From: Loktanella sp.
Lineage (GTDB): Bacteria > Pseudomonadota > Alphaproteobacteria > Rhodobacterales > Rhodobacteraceae
NCBI GenBank assembly: GCA_024635625.1
Contig: JAGXIQ010000122.1
Coordinates: forward strand, 1 to 51,626
DNA length: 51,626 bases
Reading direction: 5' to 3'
This document shows, piece after piece, positions 21,857 through 30,943 of the stretch. The notes under the pieces were generated by a model. It was not told the origin of the DNA. It searched no databases and was given only the letters and a program-made list of their open reading frames with translations. The first letter of the stretch is position 1, and every line of letters starts with the position of its first letter. Both the position numbers and the translations under genes were made by a program.

Positions 21857-24139
21857 TCAATTCGCAGGACGTAGGACAGGGCGCAAAGTCAGACTTGGGC
21901 CTGCGGCCACCTGCGGTGCCGCCGTTTTTTGCACCACATCAGATACATTTTCGGACTGGGTTCCGGTTGCCGCCTCAGCCTCGGGACCTCGCAAAGGGCG
22001 TTCAGGCGGCACACTGGCCGTCGTCATCCCAGCCTGCACTAGCGGGGCGGTCGCGGTCAGCTTTTCGGGGCGCATGACGGGGCGCGGCAGGTCGGTTGCG
22101 GCGGGATCCTGTTGGCTATCCGGTCCTGTGACCGGGGCCGGCAGTGCAAGCGCACCATCGGCGCGGGCAACTGGGCGAACGATCGCCTCCTCGCCCATAA
22201 GCAGCGCAGTAAAGTTTATTGGACCGGTCTCTCCGCTCAGGCGGGCGCGATAGATCGGGATCGATTCCGTGACCCGCTGGACATAATTACGGGTTTCGCG
22301 AAAAGGGATCATCTCGATCCAGTCGATGACGTCGACAACACCGTTGCGCGGGTCGCCACGGTCCTGCATCCAGTCGCGCGGCCGCCCCGGCCCCGCATTG
22401 TAACCTGCAGCGATCTGCACCGGACTATTGCCGAACCGATCGTATAAATCCGCCAAGTAGCGGCTGCCCAGCGTCGCATTATAACGCCAGTCCGCCGTCA
22501 GACGCGCCTTTTCGTAAGGCAGATCAAGACTACGCGCCACATCACGTGCCGTGCCGGGCATTAACTGCATCAACCCCAGCGCCCCCACAGGGGAGCCAAC
22601 GGTGGCATTAAATTCCGATTCGCGACGCGCGATTGACAGCGCGAGTTCAGGCGGCACCGGCAGGTCCATATCCGCAAGATCGTGCATCGGAAAATAGATT
22701 GATGGGACAATGACGCCTCTGGCGGCGGCCGATTTGCCTAGCAGCACCTCAAAATAGGTTTCGTCCTCGGCCTCTAGCGCGGCACCAAGGCGTGAAAGGT
22801 CGCCAGCATTCAGACGTTTGCCGGCTTCAGCAAAGAACAAGACCGCCTTGCCGCGCTCATCCGCGCGCAGCAGGGCAAAACCCGCGCGCACCAGTTCATC
22901 TTGCATCACGCTGGCGGTCTGCCAGTCACGGGGGTCGCTTTTGCCCGTCAGGAACGGGTCCAACGGGACACCTAGCTTTTCGGCCGCAAGCAGTCCGTAA
23001 AAGCTGGTCTGATTTTCGGCGCCGCGGGCATAGGCGGCGCGGGCGTCATCGGTCCGGCCGAGCGCGTCTAATGCGCGGCCTTGCCAATAACCGGCACGCC
23101 CCAAAGAAATTGGGCTGTCGACCTCGGATGCGGCATTATCGAAATGTACCAGCGCCTGTACAGAGTCATTCAAAAAACGCAGTTTAAGATAGCCAGACAA
23201 CCATTCCAGATCGGCGTAAGATGCTGCATTGTCGGCGGCGGTCATGAAATGGTTGGACGCTAGATCATAGGCCGCCTGTGCATTGCCTTCACGCATTTGC
23301 CACCGCGCAAGGATACGCCGCCAGCTAGACCAGCGCCACGGTTCGCCCAACGCATGCGCAGCGGTCGACTGTGCAGAAAGTATCGCAATAGCATCCGTCT
23401 GCCGCCCTTTATCCGCCAGCCAGTTGAACCGATCATATAACAGACCGGGGCTGTTCTTTAGCCAGTCCGGCACGGCGGCCAGCAAGGCGTCAGGGTCGCC
23501 ACTTTTGCGGATCAAAGCGATGCGGGCCTTAACCAACGCCTGCTGATCGGCGTCCAGCAAGGGCAGCATCTGTTCCGCCTCGGTCGTTTGCCAGCGCCAC
23601 AACAAGGCATCAGCCCGGTCGACATGCAGATCGGCAAGACTGTCGCCATAAGCCGTTAAAAGATCGGCCTGACCTACTTTGTCCAACGCAAGTGTCGTCC
23701 ATGCCGTCCGAACCACATTACGACCGGCTGCCGCGTCGCCGGTTGCGGTTAAAGCGTTTGCCAGCCTGATGGCCCCCAACCCGGACAGCGGCGTTGTGTT
23801 TGCGAACCAGTCAACGACCACCTGCGGATCATAATTCTTCGGAATAAGCGCCTCACCTGCCCTGCGCAGGACATCCTGACCAGGCCAGTCAGGGTGAACA
23901 TCGGCAAAGGCAACATAGTCGCTAAAAACAGCATCGCCAAAACGAAGGCGCTGCCATGTGATCAGATCGCGGATCACCGTGTCGTCGGTGCCCGCCTTAA
24001 GGTAGGCGTTCAGAAAATCACGCTTCATCGCGAACTCGACCGCAACGACGTCACCACTGGTGACCTGCGCGGACAAAGCGGCGGGCGAGACCATAAAACA
24101 GATTGCAGCGGCAAGACGGCGCAGGGCGCGGAACGACAT
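21857..24139 (-). CDS. slt: Soluble lytic murein transglycosylase
   Basis: The 760-residue protein starts with a signal peptide (MSFRALRRLAAAICFMVSPA, cleavage after ALSA), so it acts in the periplasm. A long helical superhelix with repeated short helices is followed by a GH23 transglycosylase domain: catalytic Glu507 in ARRESEF, the GALGLMQLMPGTA loop and AAGYNAGPGRPRDW. It cleaves peptidoglycan between N-acetylmuramic acid and N-acetylglucosamine to form anhydro ends. The C-terminal 110 residues are Pro-, Ala- and Thr-rich and probably disordered. A longer frame of 26 codons lacks a signal peptide at its start, so I chose the inner ATG. It is divergent from dapA. Confidence 0.94.
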   Translation of the reverse strand: MSFRALRRLAAAICFMVSPAALSAQVTSGDVVAVEFAMKRDFLNAYLKAGTDDTVIRDLITWQRLRFGDAVFSDYVAFADVHPDWPGQDVLRRAGEALIPKNYDPQVVVDWFANTTPLSGLGAIRLANALTATGDAAAGRNVVRTAWTTLALDKVGQADLLTAYGDSLADLHVDRADALLWRWQTTEAEQMLPLLDADQQALVKARIALIRKSGDPDALLAAVPDWLKNSPGLLYDRFNWLADKGRQTDAIAILSAQSTAAHALGEPWRWSSWRRILARWQMREGNAQAAYDLASNHFMTAADNAASYADLEWLSGYLKLRFLNDSVQALVHFDNAASEVDSPISLGRAGYWQGRALDALGRTDDARAAYARGAENQTSFYGLLAAEKLGVPLDPFLTGKSDPRDWQTASVMQDELVRAGFALLRADERGKAVLFFAEAGKRLNAGDLSRLGAALEAEDETYFEVLLGKSAAARGVIVPSIYFPMHDLADMDLPVPPELALSIARRESEFNATVGSPVGALGLMQLMPGTARDVARSLDLPYEKARLTADWRYNATLGSRYLADLYDRFGNSPVQIAAGYNAGPGRPRDWMQDRGDPRNGVVDVIDWIEMIPFRETRNYVQRVTESIPIYRARLSGETGPINFTALLMGEEAIVRPVARADGALALPAPVTGPDSQQDPAATDLPRPVMRPEKLTATAPLVQAGMTTASVPPERPLRGPEAEAATGTQSENVSDVVQKTAAPQVAAGPSLTLRPVLRPAN

Positions 24140-24296
24140 CGATAGGTCCCGGTACGAATGAAAATGTCCCAGCATCGTATCTGGCATGGCCTGTGATGCA
24201 ACGCACAATCTTGGCATTGTAAGGAAAGGCGTCTAGGGTCTGCCGCACGCTGCCGGCCCGGATTGGGCCGCCCATTTCGCACAGGACTAAACACCG

Positions 24297-25169
24297 ATGT
24301 TCAAAGGCTCTTACGTCGCCCTCGTCACGCCCTTCACGGATGGAGAGGTGGATTTGGCCGCGTTGAAACGGCTGGTGGACTGGCACGTCGATCAGGGCAC
24401 GCATGGGCTGGTTCCGGTCGGTACAACGGGCGAAAGCCCCACACTGACGCATGGCGAGCATGATCTGGTCGTCAAGACAGTTGTCGACCATGCCGCCGGA
24501 CGCATTCCCGTCATTGCCGGAGCCGGATCGAACAATACAATCGAAACGGTCCGACTTGTGATGGCCGCAAAGGCTGCCGGGGCTGACGCGGCTTTGGTCG
24601 TGACACCATATTACAACAAGCCGACGCAGGCCGGCCTGATCGCGCATTTCACTGCCGCCGCCGATTGCGGCCTGCCGATCGTGATTTACAATATTCCGGG
24701 TCGGTCGTCGGTGGACATGAGCGTGGCGACGATGGCCGAACTGGCCAAGCTGCCAATGATCGTGGGCGTCAAAGACGCGACTGGCGATCTGTCGCGCGTG
24801 CCCAAGCAGCGGATGACCTGCGGAACCGACTTCGTCCAACTGTCCGGAGAGGACGCCACCGCGCTCGGCTTTAACGCCCATGGCGGCGTGGGCTGCATTT
24901 CGGTCACTGCGAACGTGGCCCCATCACTTTGCGCGCAGATGCAAGAGGCGACCCTAGCAGGTGATTACTCCACTGCGCTGGAAATCACTGACCGCCTGAT
25001 GCCGCTGCACGAGGCGATCTTTCTCGAACCCGGGTTGGTTGGCGCGAAATATGGGCTGTCGTTGCTGGGCCTTGGCAACGAAGAGGTTCGCACGCCACTG
25101 GTCGGGCTGACAGATCCGGTCAAGGACCGGATCCGCGCTGGGATGGTCCATGCAGGGTTGTTGAACTGA
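24297..25169 (+). CDS. dapA: 4-hydroxy-tetrahydrodipicolinate synthase
   Basis: DapA condenses pyruvate with aspartate semialdehyde, the first committed step of diaminopimelate and lysine synthesis. The 290-residue TIM-barrel enzyme shows GTTGESPTL (42-50), Tyr131 in the IYNIPGR motif and the Schiff-base Lys159 in [12 protein letters not shown] precedes the ATG. It ends at a strong terminator 6 bases after the stop and so is probably monocistronic. lysA, the last enzyme of the pathway, lies at 39155-40420. Confidence 0.97.
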   Translation: MFKGSYVALVTPFTDGEVDLAALKRLVDWHVDQGTHGLVPVGTTGESPTLTHGEHDLVVKTVVDHAAGRIPVIAGAGSNNTIETVRLVMAAKAAGADAALVVTPYYNKPTQAGLIAHFTAAADCGLPIVIYNIPGRSSVDMSVATMAELAKLPMIVGVKDATGDLSRVPKQRMTCGTDFVQLSGEDATALGFNAHGGVGCISVTANVAPSLCAQMQEATLAGDYSTALEITDRLMPLHEAIFLEPGLVGAKYGLSLLGLGNEEVRTPLVGLTDPVKDRIRAGMVHAGLLN

Positions 25170-25174
25170 AAATG

Positions 25175-25204
25175 AAAGGGCGGGCCAATCGGCCCGCCCT
25201 TTTT
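25175..25204. terminator. Intrinsic terminator of dapA, possibly bidirectional
   Basis: AAAGGGCGGGCC (25175-25186) and GGCCCGCCCTTT (25191-25202) form a perfect 12-bp stem with an AATC loop, followed by T residues to 25204. The AAA on the other side gives a short U run for the convergent gene as well. Confidence 0.93.
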
Positions 25205-25207
25205 GCG

Positions 25208-26386
25208 TCAGTCGGTCGTGTCGAACCGATCATTCAGGCGCCAAAGGCCCCACGCTAGCGGGATCGCGGTCAACCCGCACAACGCAATCGTCAACGGCGC
25301 ATTGTCAAAACTCTCGAACATTCGCGTATAGGCATGGATGGCACCAAAGGTGACGGCGGTCTTGAACAATCCCCGCCGATTAGCCAGCGCTGCCCAGACG
25401 GCCATACCCGCCAGGCAAGCGGCCCATATCAAGGCATAGACACCGGGGGCGATGGTCAAGGCGTCACCTTCGAACGCGCTGCGCAATTGGATGAACACGT
25501 CGTAATCCATATCGGCCCGCACTGGCCCCCATAGCGTCAGCCCGACAACATCACCCCACAGGCTACCAACAAGCGCACAAAGGTTTGCGACGACGAAGGC
25601 CATGATCGCAAGAATGCCCGCCTGCCGCTGGGTCCGTGCCGAGCCATTGCGCATCAGCCAAATGCAAGCCGCGATCAGCGCCGCCATTTGCAGGATAGAG
25701 ATTGTGGGTTCCGGCGAATAAAAGGCATAAAGCGCGTGGGCATAGAAGGTGCCCGTGTCGATCATCTGCGCGAAAGGCACGATAGCCAGTGCAGTGACGA
25801 CCCGCAGGTCAAGCCGCCATCCGACCGCCACAGCAATGGTGCAGACCAAAAGATGGGCCAACGCCAACGAGGTGCCGGTCATGGCGTATTGCCGAACACC
25901 GAAATAGATGCCCACAACGGTCAACGTGGCCCCCATGACGAGGATTGAGGCGCTGGAAAACCCTAGCCGTGCAGGGCCACGTGCCAACATCCAAAGTGCT
26001 GCAGCAGACAACACCGCCCCTATCGCAAGCATCCCCGGGCTGGCGAGGCTTGGCGTGATTTCTGCCAGCTTTATGGCCGCGCCGCAGGTCAACATGCCTG
26101 CGCCAATCAAGGCGCTTGCGTTACCAAAAATGCGATAAGCCGCAGCACCCCGTGTGAGCACCAACAAACCAGCCACAAGAGCCACCGTACCCGTCAGCGC
26201 GACCGCTGCCGCGTCGGCAAGCCAGAACACCAATCCCAGCGCTGCGGCGATTATGCCAAAGATCAAAAGGGTATTCATCGACAACGCGACCATCGCCTGT
26301 CTGGCCCGGGCCTTTATTATATCGGCCTGTGTGGGCGTCAGGATACCCTGTGCGACCAGCGTTGCGGTATCGGCGGGGTAATACAT
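25208..26386 (-). CDS. Polytopic membrane protein, DUF2157/DUF4401-like
   Basis: A 392-residue protein with a soluble N-terminal segment (DTATLVAQGILTPTQADIIK) followed by at least eleven hydrophobic segments. The short helix-rich start followed by many paired membrane helices resembles DUF2157-type proteins, but I cannot assign a function. GTAAG lies about 8 bases ahead of the ATG. Its promoter region, 26387-26454, carries two matching palindromes placed over the -35 and the likely transcription start, so expression is probably repressed by a dimeric regulator that is not in the window. Confidence 0.8.
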   Translation of the reverse strand: MYYPADTATLVAQGILTPTQADIIKARARQAMVALSMNTLLIFGIIAAALGLVFWLADAAAVALTGTVALVAGLLVLTRGAAAYRIFGNASALIGAGMLTCGAAIKLAEITPSLASPGMLAIGAVLSAAALWMLARGPARLGFSSASILVMGATLTVVGIYFGVRQYAMTGTSLALAHLLVCTIAVAVGWRLDLRVVTALAIVPFAQMIDTGTFYAHALYAFYSPEPTISILQMAALIAACIWLMRNGSARTQRQAGILAIMAFVVANLCALVGSLWGDVVGLTLWGPVRADMDYDVFIQLRSAFEGDALTIAPGVYALIWAACLAGMAVWAALANRRGLFKTAVTFGAIHAYTRMFESFDNAPLTIALCGLTAIPLAWGLWRLNDRFDTTD

Positions 26387-26404
26387 GTCAACTTACCTGT
26401 TTTA

Positions 26405-26450
26405 TGAACGTCGCTCACACATCTATCGCACATATTTGAACGTCGTTCAA
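26405..26450 (-). promoter_or_regulatory. Promoter with two palindromic operator sites
   Basis: Site 2, TTGAACGTCGTTCAA (26436-26450), is a perfect palindrome about a central T. Site 1, TGAACGTCGCTCA (26405-26417), is the same sequence with one mismatch. Their centres, 26443 and 26411, are 32 bases apart, close to three helical turns. On the minus strand TTGAAC (26450-26445) can serve as -35 and GATAGA (26427-26422) as -10 with a 17-base gap, so site 2 covers the -35 and site 1 lies over the likely start. The layout is typical of a TetR- or similar dimeric repressor. Confidence 0.7.
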
Positions 26451-26454
26451 AAAA

Positions 26455-27627
26455 TCATTCGCGCAACCAATCATCGGCGTAAGCGATATTGTCACAGCCA
26501 CCAAAATGGGCTGCGCGTCCCAGCTCTGCCGTCAATCGCGCCAGCCGCCCTTTACCAAAGGCAACGCCAGGTTCAGGCCACAGGGCGCGCACAACCAATG
26601 TGGTGCCATCACGGGTCATGTCGATCCGGCCAATGCCGCGATCCCCTTCCCAGACGGGAAAGACATAGTAACCATAGCTACGCTGCGGGGCGGGTACGAA
26701 AATCTCGATCCGGTAGCGAAAACCAAACAGCCATTCTGCACGTTTGCGGTCGCGCAGGGCCGGATCGAAGGGCGACAGAATACGCACCCTTCCCGGAATA
26801 TCTGGCACAATGTCCGGCACATCGGGACGGGCCAGACAGCGGCGAATTTTCCCGTCATACCCCCGCACGTCCAATGCGATGGCATGGCCGTCGGACAATG
26901 CGGCGGCAGCCCAGCCGCGCGCCTCTGTTTTGGTGACAACATCCCAAAAGGCCGCGATCTCTGATGAAGTGGCAAAGCCAAGCCGATCAAGTGCTGCGTG
27001 ACACAGCGCATCGATCGTTGCGGCCGGGTCATGGCCCGCGTCCCGCGTGGACTGCGGAATAACACGCTCTGTCAGGTCATAGACTTTACGAAACCCGTCG
27101 CGGCGCACAACCGATACGGCACCGCTGCGCCATAGGTACTCCAGCGCTGTTTTGCTGGGGTGCCAGTCCCACCAGCCGCCCTTACCACGCACCTCGTCCC
27201 GCCCCACATCGCCAGAGGTGCAGGCCCCATGATCCGCAATCTGACGCAACACCGTCTCTATCTGACCGCTAAATCCCGCAGGGCGGTCGCGGGTCCAGCG
27301 CTGTTCCAGTCGCGCCGCATCGCGAGCAAAGCGCAGACGCCAATGCGGCCAAAACTCCATAGGAATGACGGCGGCATCGTGGGTCCAATGTTCAAATACG
27401 GCCCGATCACGCGCCAGCAGACGGTCCAACGCGGGCGGGCGATAGCGGCCGTGGCGGGACCACAATATCAGGTCATGGGCACGGGCGAAGGTGTTGACGC
27501 TGTCGACTTGCACAAAGCCAAGGTCGGCGATGGCCGACATGGGGGTTTGGGCCGCTTGCGCCCCCAGCCCGTGGCGGTCCAAAAAGACCCGCCGCGCGGC
27601 GGCGTTGGATAAAACCGGAACGTTCAC
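26455..27627 (-). CDS. ycaQ: YcaQ-like winged-helix DNA glycosylase
   Basis: The 390-residue protein belongs to the HTH_42/YcaQ family of winged-helix glycosylases, relatives of AlkZ that remove bulky alkylated bases and unhook DNA interstrand cross-links. The catalytic Q-x-D element (QVD, residues 40-42), within GFVQVDSVNTFARAHDLILW, is of the YcaQ subtype rather than the AlkZ QxQ subtype. It overlaps the potassium-channel gene by four bases (ATGA) and so forms an operon with it. Three tandem winged helices followed by a beta-barrel end are expected. Confidence 0.88.
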   Translation of the reverse strand: MNVPVLSNAAARRVFLDRHGLGAQAAQTPMSAIADLGFVQVDSVNTFARAHDLILWSRHGRYRPPALDRLLARDRAVFEHWTHDAAVIPMEFWPHWRLRFARDAARLEQRWTRDRPAGFSGQIETVLRQIADHGACTSGDVGRDEVRGKGGWWDWHPSKTALEYLWRSGAVSVVRRDGFRKVYDLTERVIPQSTRDAGHDPAATIDALCHAALDRLGFATSSEIAAFWDVVTKTEARGWAAAALSDGHAIALDVRGYDGKIRRCLARPDVPDIVPDIPGRVRILSPFDPALRDRKRAEWLFGFRYRIEIFVPAPQRSYGYYVFPVWEGDRGIGRIDMTRDGTTLVVRALWPEPGVAFGKGRLARLTAELGRAAHFGGCDNIAYADDWLRE

Positions 27628-28061
27628 GGCTCTGCAATACCCCTCTGCCCTGCCCGGATGCTACGCAGCGAATCCAACATCAAGGCAGTGGTTAGGCCAA
27701 TATTCAGCAAACCATTCGTCGCCGCCATGCCCGCCAGCAATCGCCATTCCTGCGGCAGCAAAACGTCGCCAAAACCTAGCGTGGTAAAAGCAACAAGGGC
27801 GAAATAGACCGCCTCTTCTATATCCGCGAAGATACCTAATCCCCGTAGTGCCAGTGCCCAGATCCAAACGCCCACGGTCATTTGCGCCAAGACCCAAACC
27901 GCGGTCATGCTAAGCACCAATACCAGTTTGGGACGATGCGGACGCCGGGCCAGCCAAGGATGAAGCCACAGCAGCGCAAGTTCCATCAACCAATAACTAG
28001 CGCCAGCGATCAGGATCGACGTCAGCACCAGCGCACTGCCAAGGGATATTTGGATCAGCAT
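27624..28061 (-). CDS. Two-TM potassium-channel-like protein
   Basis: A 145-residue membrane protein with about four hydrophobic segments. It has a pore loop [12 protein letters not shown], in which TLGFGD is the selectivity-filter signature of ion channels. No cytoplasmic ligand-binding domain follows. AAAGGA precedes the start about 6 bases ahead. It is the first gene of the operon with ycaQ and is divergent from smpB. Confidence 0.88.
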   Translation of the reverse strand: MLIQISLGSALVLTSILIAGASYWLMELALLWLHPWLARRPHRPKLVLVLSMTAVWVLAQMTVGVWIWALALRGLGIFADIEEAVYFALVAFTTLGFGDVLLPQEWRLLAGMAATNGLLNIGLTTALMLDSLRSIRAGQRGIAEP

Positions 28062-28154
28062 GAGTCATCCTTTGCGGTCGGGCCGACCTTAACACCACCG
28101 CCCCGCGCGGCCAGCCGTCTTGTGCAGCGGCCCAGCCTGTCCTACATCGAGGCC

Positions 28155-28628
28155 ATGGCCAGCAAATCCGATAACAAAAATTACAAGGTCGTCGCCGAAA
28201 ATCGGCGCGCCCGCTATGACTTCGAAATCCAGGAAGATCTGGAGGTCGGAATAATACTGCACGGGTCAGAGGTGAAATCCCTGCGCACCGGACAATCCAA
28301 CATCGCCGACAGCTATGCGTCCGTCGACAATGGAGAGTTGTGGCTGACCAACGCCTATATCGCGCCTTACGAACAAGCCATGTTCGGCCATGAAGCAAGG
28401 GCCAAGCGCAAATTGCTGGTGAAATCCCGCGAGCTGGCGCGCCTTTGGAACGCCACCAAGCGCGATGGGATGACCCTTGTACCGCTCGTTATGTATTTTA
28501 ACGACCGTGGCTTGGTGAAGCTAAAGATTGCCATCGCCAAAGGAAAAAAGAACCACGACAAGCGCGCATCAGATGCGAAACGCGACTGGGCGCGGCAAAA
28601 GCAGCGAATTCTGAAGTCGCACGACTGA
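28155..28628 (+). CDS. smpB: SsrA-binding protein SmpB
   Basis: SmpB delivers tmRNA to stalled ribosomes in trans-translation. The 157-residue protein has the family core [36 protein letters not shown] and the basic C-terminal tail [20 protein letters not shown]. The start lies where GAGG precedes the ATG. A longer upstream frame overlaps the divergent channel gene and is rejected. The ssrA gene itself is not in the window. Confidence 0.96.
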   Translation: MASKSDNKNYKVVAENRRARYDFEIQEDLEVGIILHGSEVKSLRTGQSNIADSYASVDNGELWLTNAYIAPYEQAMFGHEARAKRKLLVKSRELARLWNATKRDGMTLVPLVMYFNDRGLVKLKIAIAKGKKNHDKRASDAKRDWARQKQRILKSHD

Positions 28629-28694
28629 CGGCCGAACTTGCGCGAACCGCAGCCCTGCGCTAGGCAATGACCGATCCGCTGCAAGAGGTGCACC

Positions 28695-29561
28695 ATGGCC
28701 GAGACGTCAAACGATCCGCAGACGCTGGTCAGCACCGAATGGCTGGCCTTTCATCTTAACGATCCTGATCTACGCATCCTTGATGCGTCATGGCATATGC
28801 CGGACACAGGCCGTAGCGGTGCCGCCGAATACCGCGAGAGCCATATTCCCGGTGCGCGCTTTTTCGATATCGACGAGATTTCGGATGCACGGTCTGAATT
28901 GCCACATATGGCCCCTGCGACCGAAAAGTTCATGTCCCGCATGCGCGCGATGGGCGTAGGTGACGGTCACCAAATTGTAGTCTACGACAGCACCGGTCTG
29001 TTTTCTGCTGCCCGCGTCTGGTGGCTATTCCGCCTGATGGGCAAGCGCGATGTCGCCGTCCTTGATGGTGGTCTGCCCAAATGGGTCACCGAAGGCCGCC
29101 CGATGGAAGACATGCCACCTGTCATCCGTGACCGCCACATGACGACCAGCCGCCAGAACCAGATGGTACGCGACGTGACCCAAGTGGCCCGCGCCGCCAA
29201 ATTGGGGGATCACACCATCCTAGACGCGCGCGGCCCCGGTCGGTTTACAGGCGCTGAAAAAGAGCCGCGCGCAGGGCTGCGCAGCGGTCACATCCCCGGA
29301 TCGCGCAACGTTCATTACGCGACCCTGCTGAATGACGACGGCACGATGAAATCCGTCCCGGCCTTGCAGAAAGTCTTTGACGAGGCCGGCGCCGACCTGA
29401 GCAAGCCTGTTATCACCACCTGCGGGTCCGGTGTCACGGCAGCGATCATCAATCTGGCGCTGGAACGGATCGGCAAGACCGACCACGCGCTATATGATGG
29501 TTCATGGTCAGAGTGGGGCATGTATCCCGACCTCCCTTTCGAAACCGGCCCTGCGGCCTGA
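28695..29561 (+). CDS. sseA: 3-mercaptopyruvate sulfurtransferase (rhodanese pair)
   Basis: A 288-residue two-domain rhodanese. The C-terminal active-site loop is CGSGVTA with catalytic Cys243; the sequence CG[S/T]GVT identifies mercaptopyruvate, rather than thiosulfate, sulfurtransferases. The N-terminal domain lacks the Cys, which is normal. GAGGTG precedes the ATG. The aminotransferase gene follows 12 bases after the stop, and the two may act in sequence, because aminotransferases form mercaptopyruvate from cysteine. Confidence 0.95.
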   Translation: MAETSNDPQTLVSTEWLAFHLNDPDLRILDASWHMPDTGRSGAAEYRESHIPGARFFDIDEISDARSELPHMAPATEKFMSRMRAMGVGDGHQIVVYDSTGLFSAARVWWLFRLMGKRDVAVLDGGLPKWVTEGRPMEDMPPVIRDRHMTTSRQNQMVRDVTQVARAAKLGDHTILDARGPGRFTGAEKEPRAGLRSGHIPGSRNVHYATLLNDDGTMKSVPALQKVFDEAGADLSKPVITTCGSGVTAAIINLALERIGKTDHALYDGSWSEWGMYPDLPFETGPAA

Positions 29562-29573
29562 AGGAAACCTGCA

Positions 29574-30758
29574 ATGTTCCAAACGCTTAAGGCGCAACCC
29601 GCCGACAAGATCCTGTCCCTGATGCAGACCTACAAGGCGGATGACCGCGACACCAAGATCGACTTGGGCGTCGGCGTCTACAAGGACGCGAGCGGCAACA
29701 CACCCGTCATGCGTGCCGTGAAAGAGGCAGAGCGTCGTCTGGTCGCGGACCAGACGACCAAGGCCTATGTCGGACTTGCAGGTGACCCTGCCTTTGCGGA
29801 TGCAATGATCGAGCTTTTGCTCGCCGACGCACTGCCGCGCGAACATATAGCAGCCATCGCGACCCCGGGCGGCACCGGTGCGATCCGTCAGGCCCTAGAG
29901 ATGGTGAAACTAGCGGCCCCAGACGCAACCGTCTGGATCAGCGCGCCGACATGGCCGAACCACCCTTCGATCATCAAATACCTAGGTATGAAGATGCGCG
30001 AATACCGCTACTTCGACGAGGACACGCGCGGTGTGGACTTCGACGGTATGATCGCAGACCTGTCCACTGTGGCCGAAGGTGACATCGTGCTGCTGCACGG
30101 TTGCTGCCACAACCCAACCGGTGCAAATCCGACCGCGGATCAATGGGACACCATCATCCAGACCCTGCAAGCAGCCAAGGCTGTACCGTTGGTTGATGTG
30201 GCCTATCAGGGCTTTGGTGACGGCCTGGAAGAGGACGCACAAGCCACCCGCAAGATCGCGGCAGCATTCGCGAATGTGATGATTGCCGCCTCCTGCTCTA
30301 AGAACTTTGGTATCTACCGCGAACGGACTGGCATCCTGATGGGTATTGCCCGGGACGAAACAGAAGCCAAAATGACCCAGGCGAACCTGAATTTTCTGAA
30401 CCGCCAGAACTATTCATTCCCTCCCGATCACGGCGCACGTGTTGTAACCACGATCCTGAACGACCCGGCCCTGCGCGCAGACTGGGAGGCCGAATTGGAA
30501 GAAACACGCAACACCATGCTCGGCCTTCGCAAGCAATTGGCCGACGAACTTCGCCGCCTGACCAACGATGACCGTTTCGACTTTATCGCCGACCACCGCG
30601 GCATGTTCAGCCGTCTTGGCACCAGCGAAGACAAGGTGGAAACTCTGCGCGCCGATCACGCAATCTATATGGTATCTGATAGCCGGATGAATATCGCGGG
30701 TCTGAACGAGAAGACGGTGCCAATCCTTGCAAAAGCTATCGTCGACGCTGGTATTTGA
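29574..30758 (+). CDS. tyrB: Aromatic amino acid aminotransferase
   Basis: A 394-residue fold-type I, subgroup I-alpha aminotransferase using pyridoxal phosphate. The cofactor Lys243 lies in ASCSKNFGIYRERTG, and the substrate/phosphate motif HGCCHNPTGANP is clear. The length and the CSKNFGIY(R)ERTG block match the AspC/TyrB type; the Rhodobacterales form is usually annotated as aromatic aminotransferase, so tyrB versus aspC is an inference. AGGAAA lies 8 bases ahead. It probably shares a transcript with the sulfurtransferase and is followed by two hairpins. Confidence 0.92.
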   Translation: MFQTLKAQPADKILSLMQTYKADDRDTKIDLGVGVYKDASGNTPVMRAVKEAERRLVADQTTKAYVGLAGDPAFADAMIELLLADALPREHIAAIATPGGTGAIRQALEMVKLAAPDATVWISAPTWPNHPSIIKYLGMKMREYRYFDEDTRGVDFDGMIADLSTVAEGDIVLLHGCCHNPTGANPTADQWDTIIQTLQAAKAVPLVDVAYQGFGDGLEEDAQATRKIAAAFANVMIAASCSKNFGIYRERTGILMGIARDETEAKMTQANLNFLNRQNYSFPPDHGARVVTTILNDPALRADWEAELEETRNTMLGLRKQLADELRRLTNDDRFDFIADHRGMFSRLGTSEDKVETLRADHAIYMVSDSRMNIAGLNEKTVPILAKAIVDAGI

Positions 30759-30763
30759 CCGCT

Positions 30764-30787
30764 TGGACCCGCCACCGCGCGGGTCCA
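30764..30787 (+). terminator. First hairpin after tyrB
   Basis: TGGACCCGC (30764-30772) pairs with GCGGGTCCA (30779-30787) around a 6-base loop, five bases after the stop codon. A CTTTAT stretch follows six bases later; termination is plausible. Confidence 0.6.
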
Positions 30788-30815
30788 GCAATCTTTATGA
30801 TCAAAAACATCTTGG

Positions 30816-30848
30816 GGGGCGCAGCCTATGGCAGCGCCCCTATTCTTT
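30816..30848 (+). terminator. Second hairpin with a T-rich tail
   Basis: GGGGCGC (30816-30822) pairs with GCGCCCC (30834-30840) around an 11-base loop, and TATTCTTTT follows. It is the better intrinsic terminator of the pair and separates the tyrB unit from mcl1. Confidence 0.75.
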
Positions 30849-30943
30849 TGCCTAAATTGCTGCGCCTGCGGAAGACGGGTTGCGATCGCGCACGCAATAA
30901 TCTACCCAAAGATCAACATTAAAAGACACAAAGAAACTCACAC

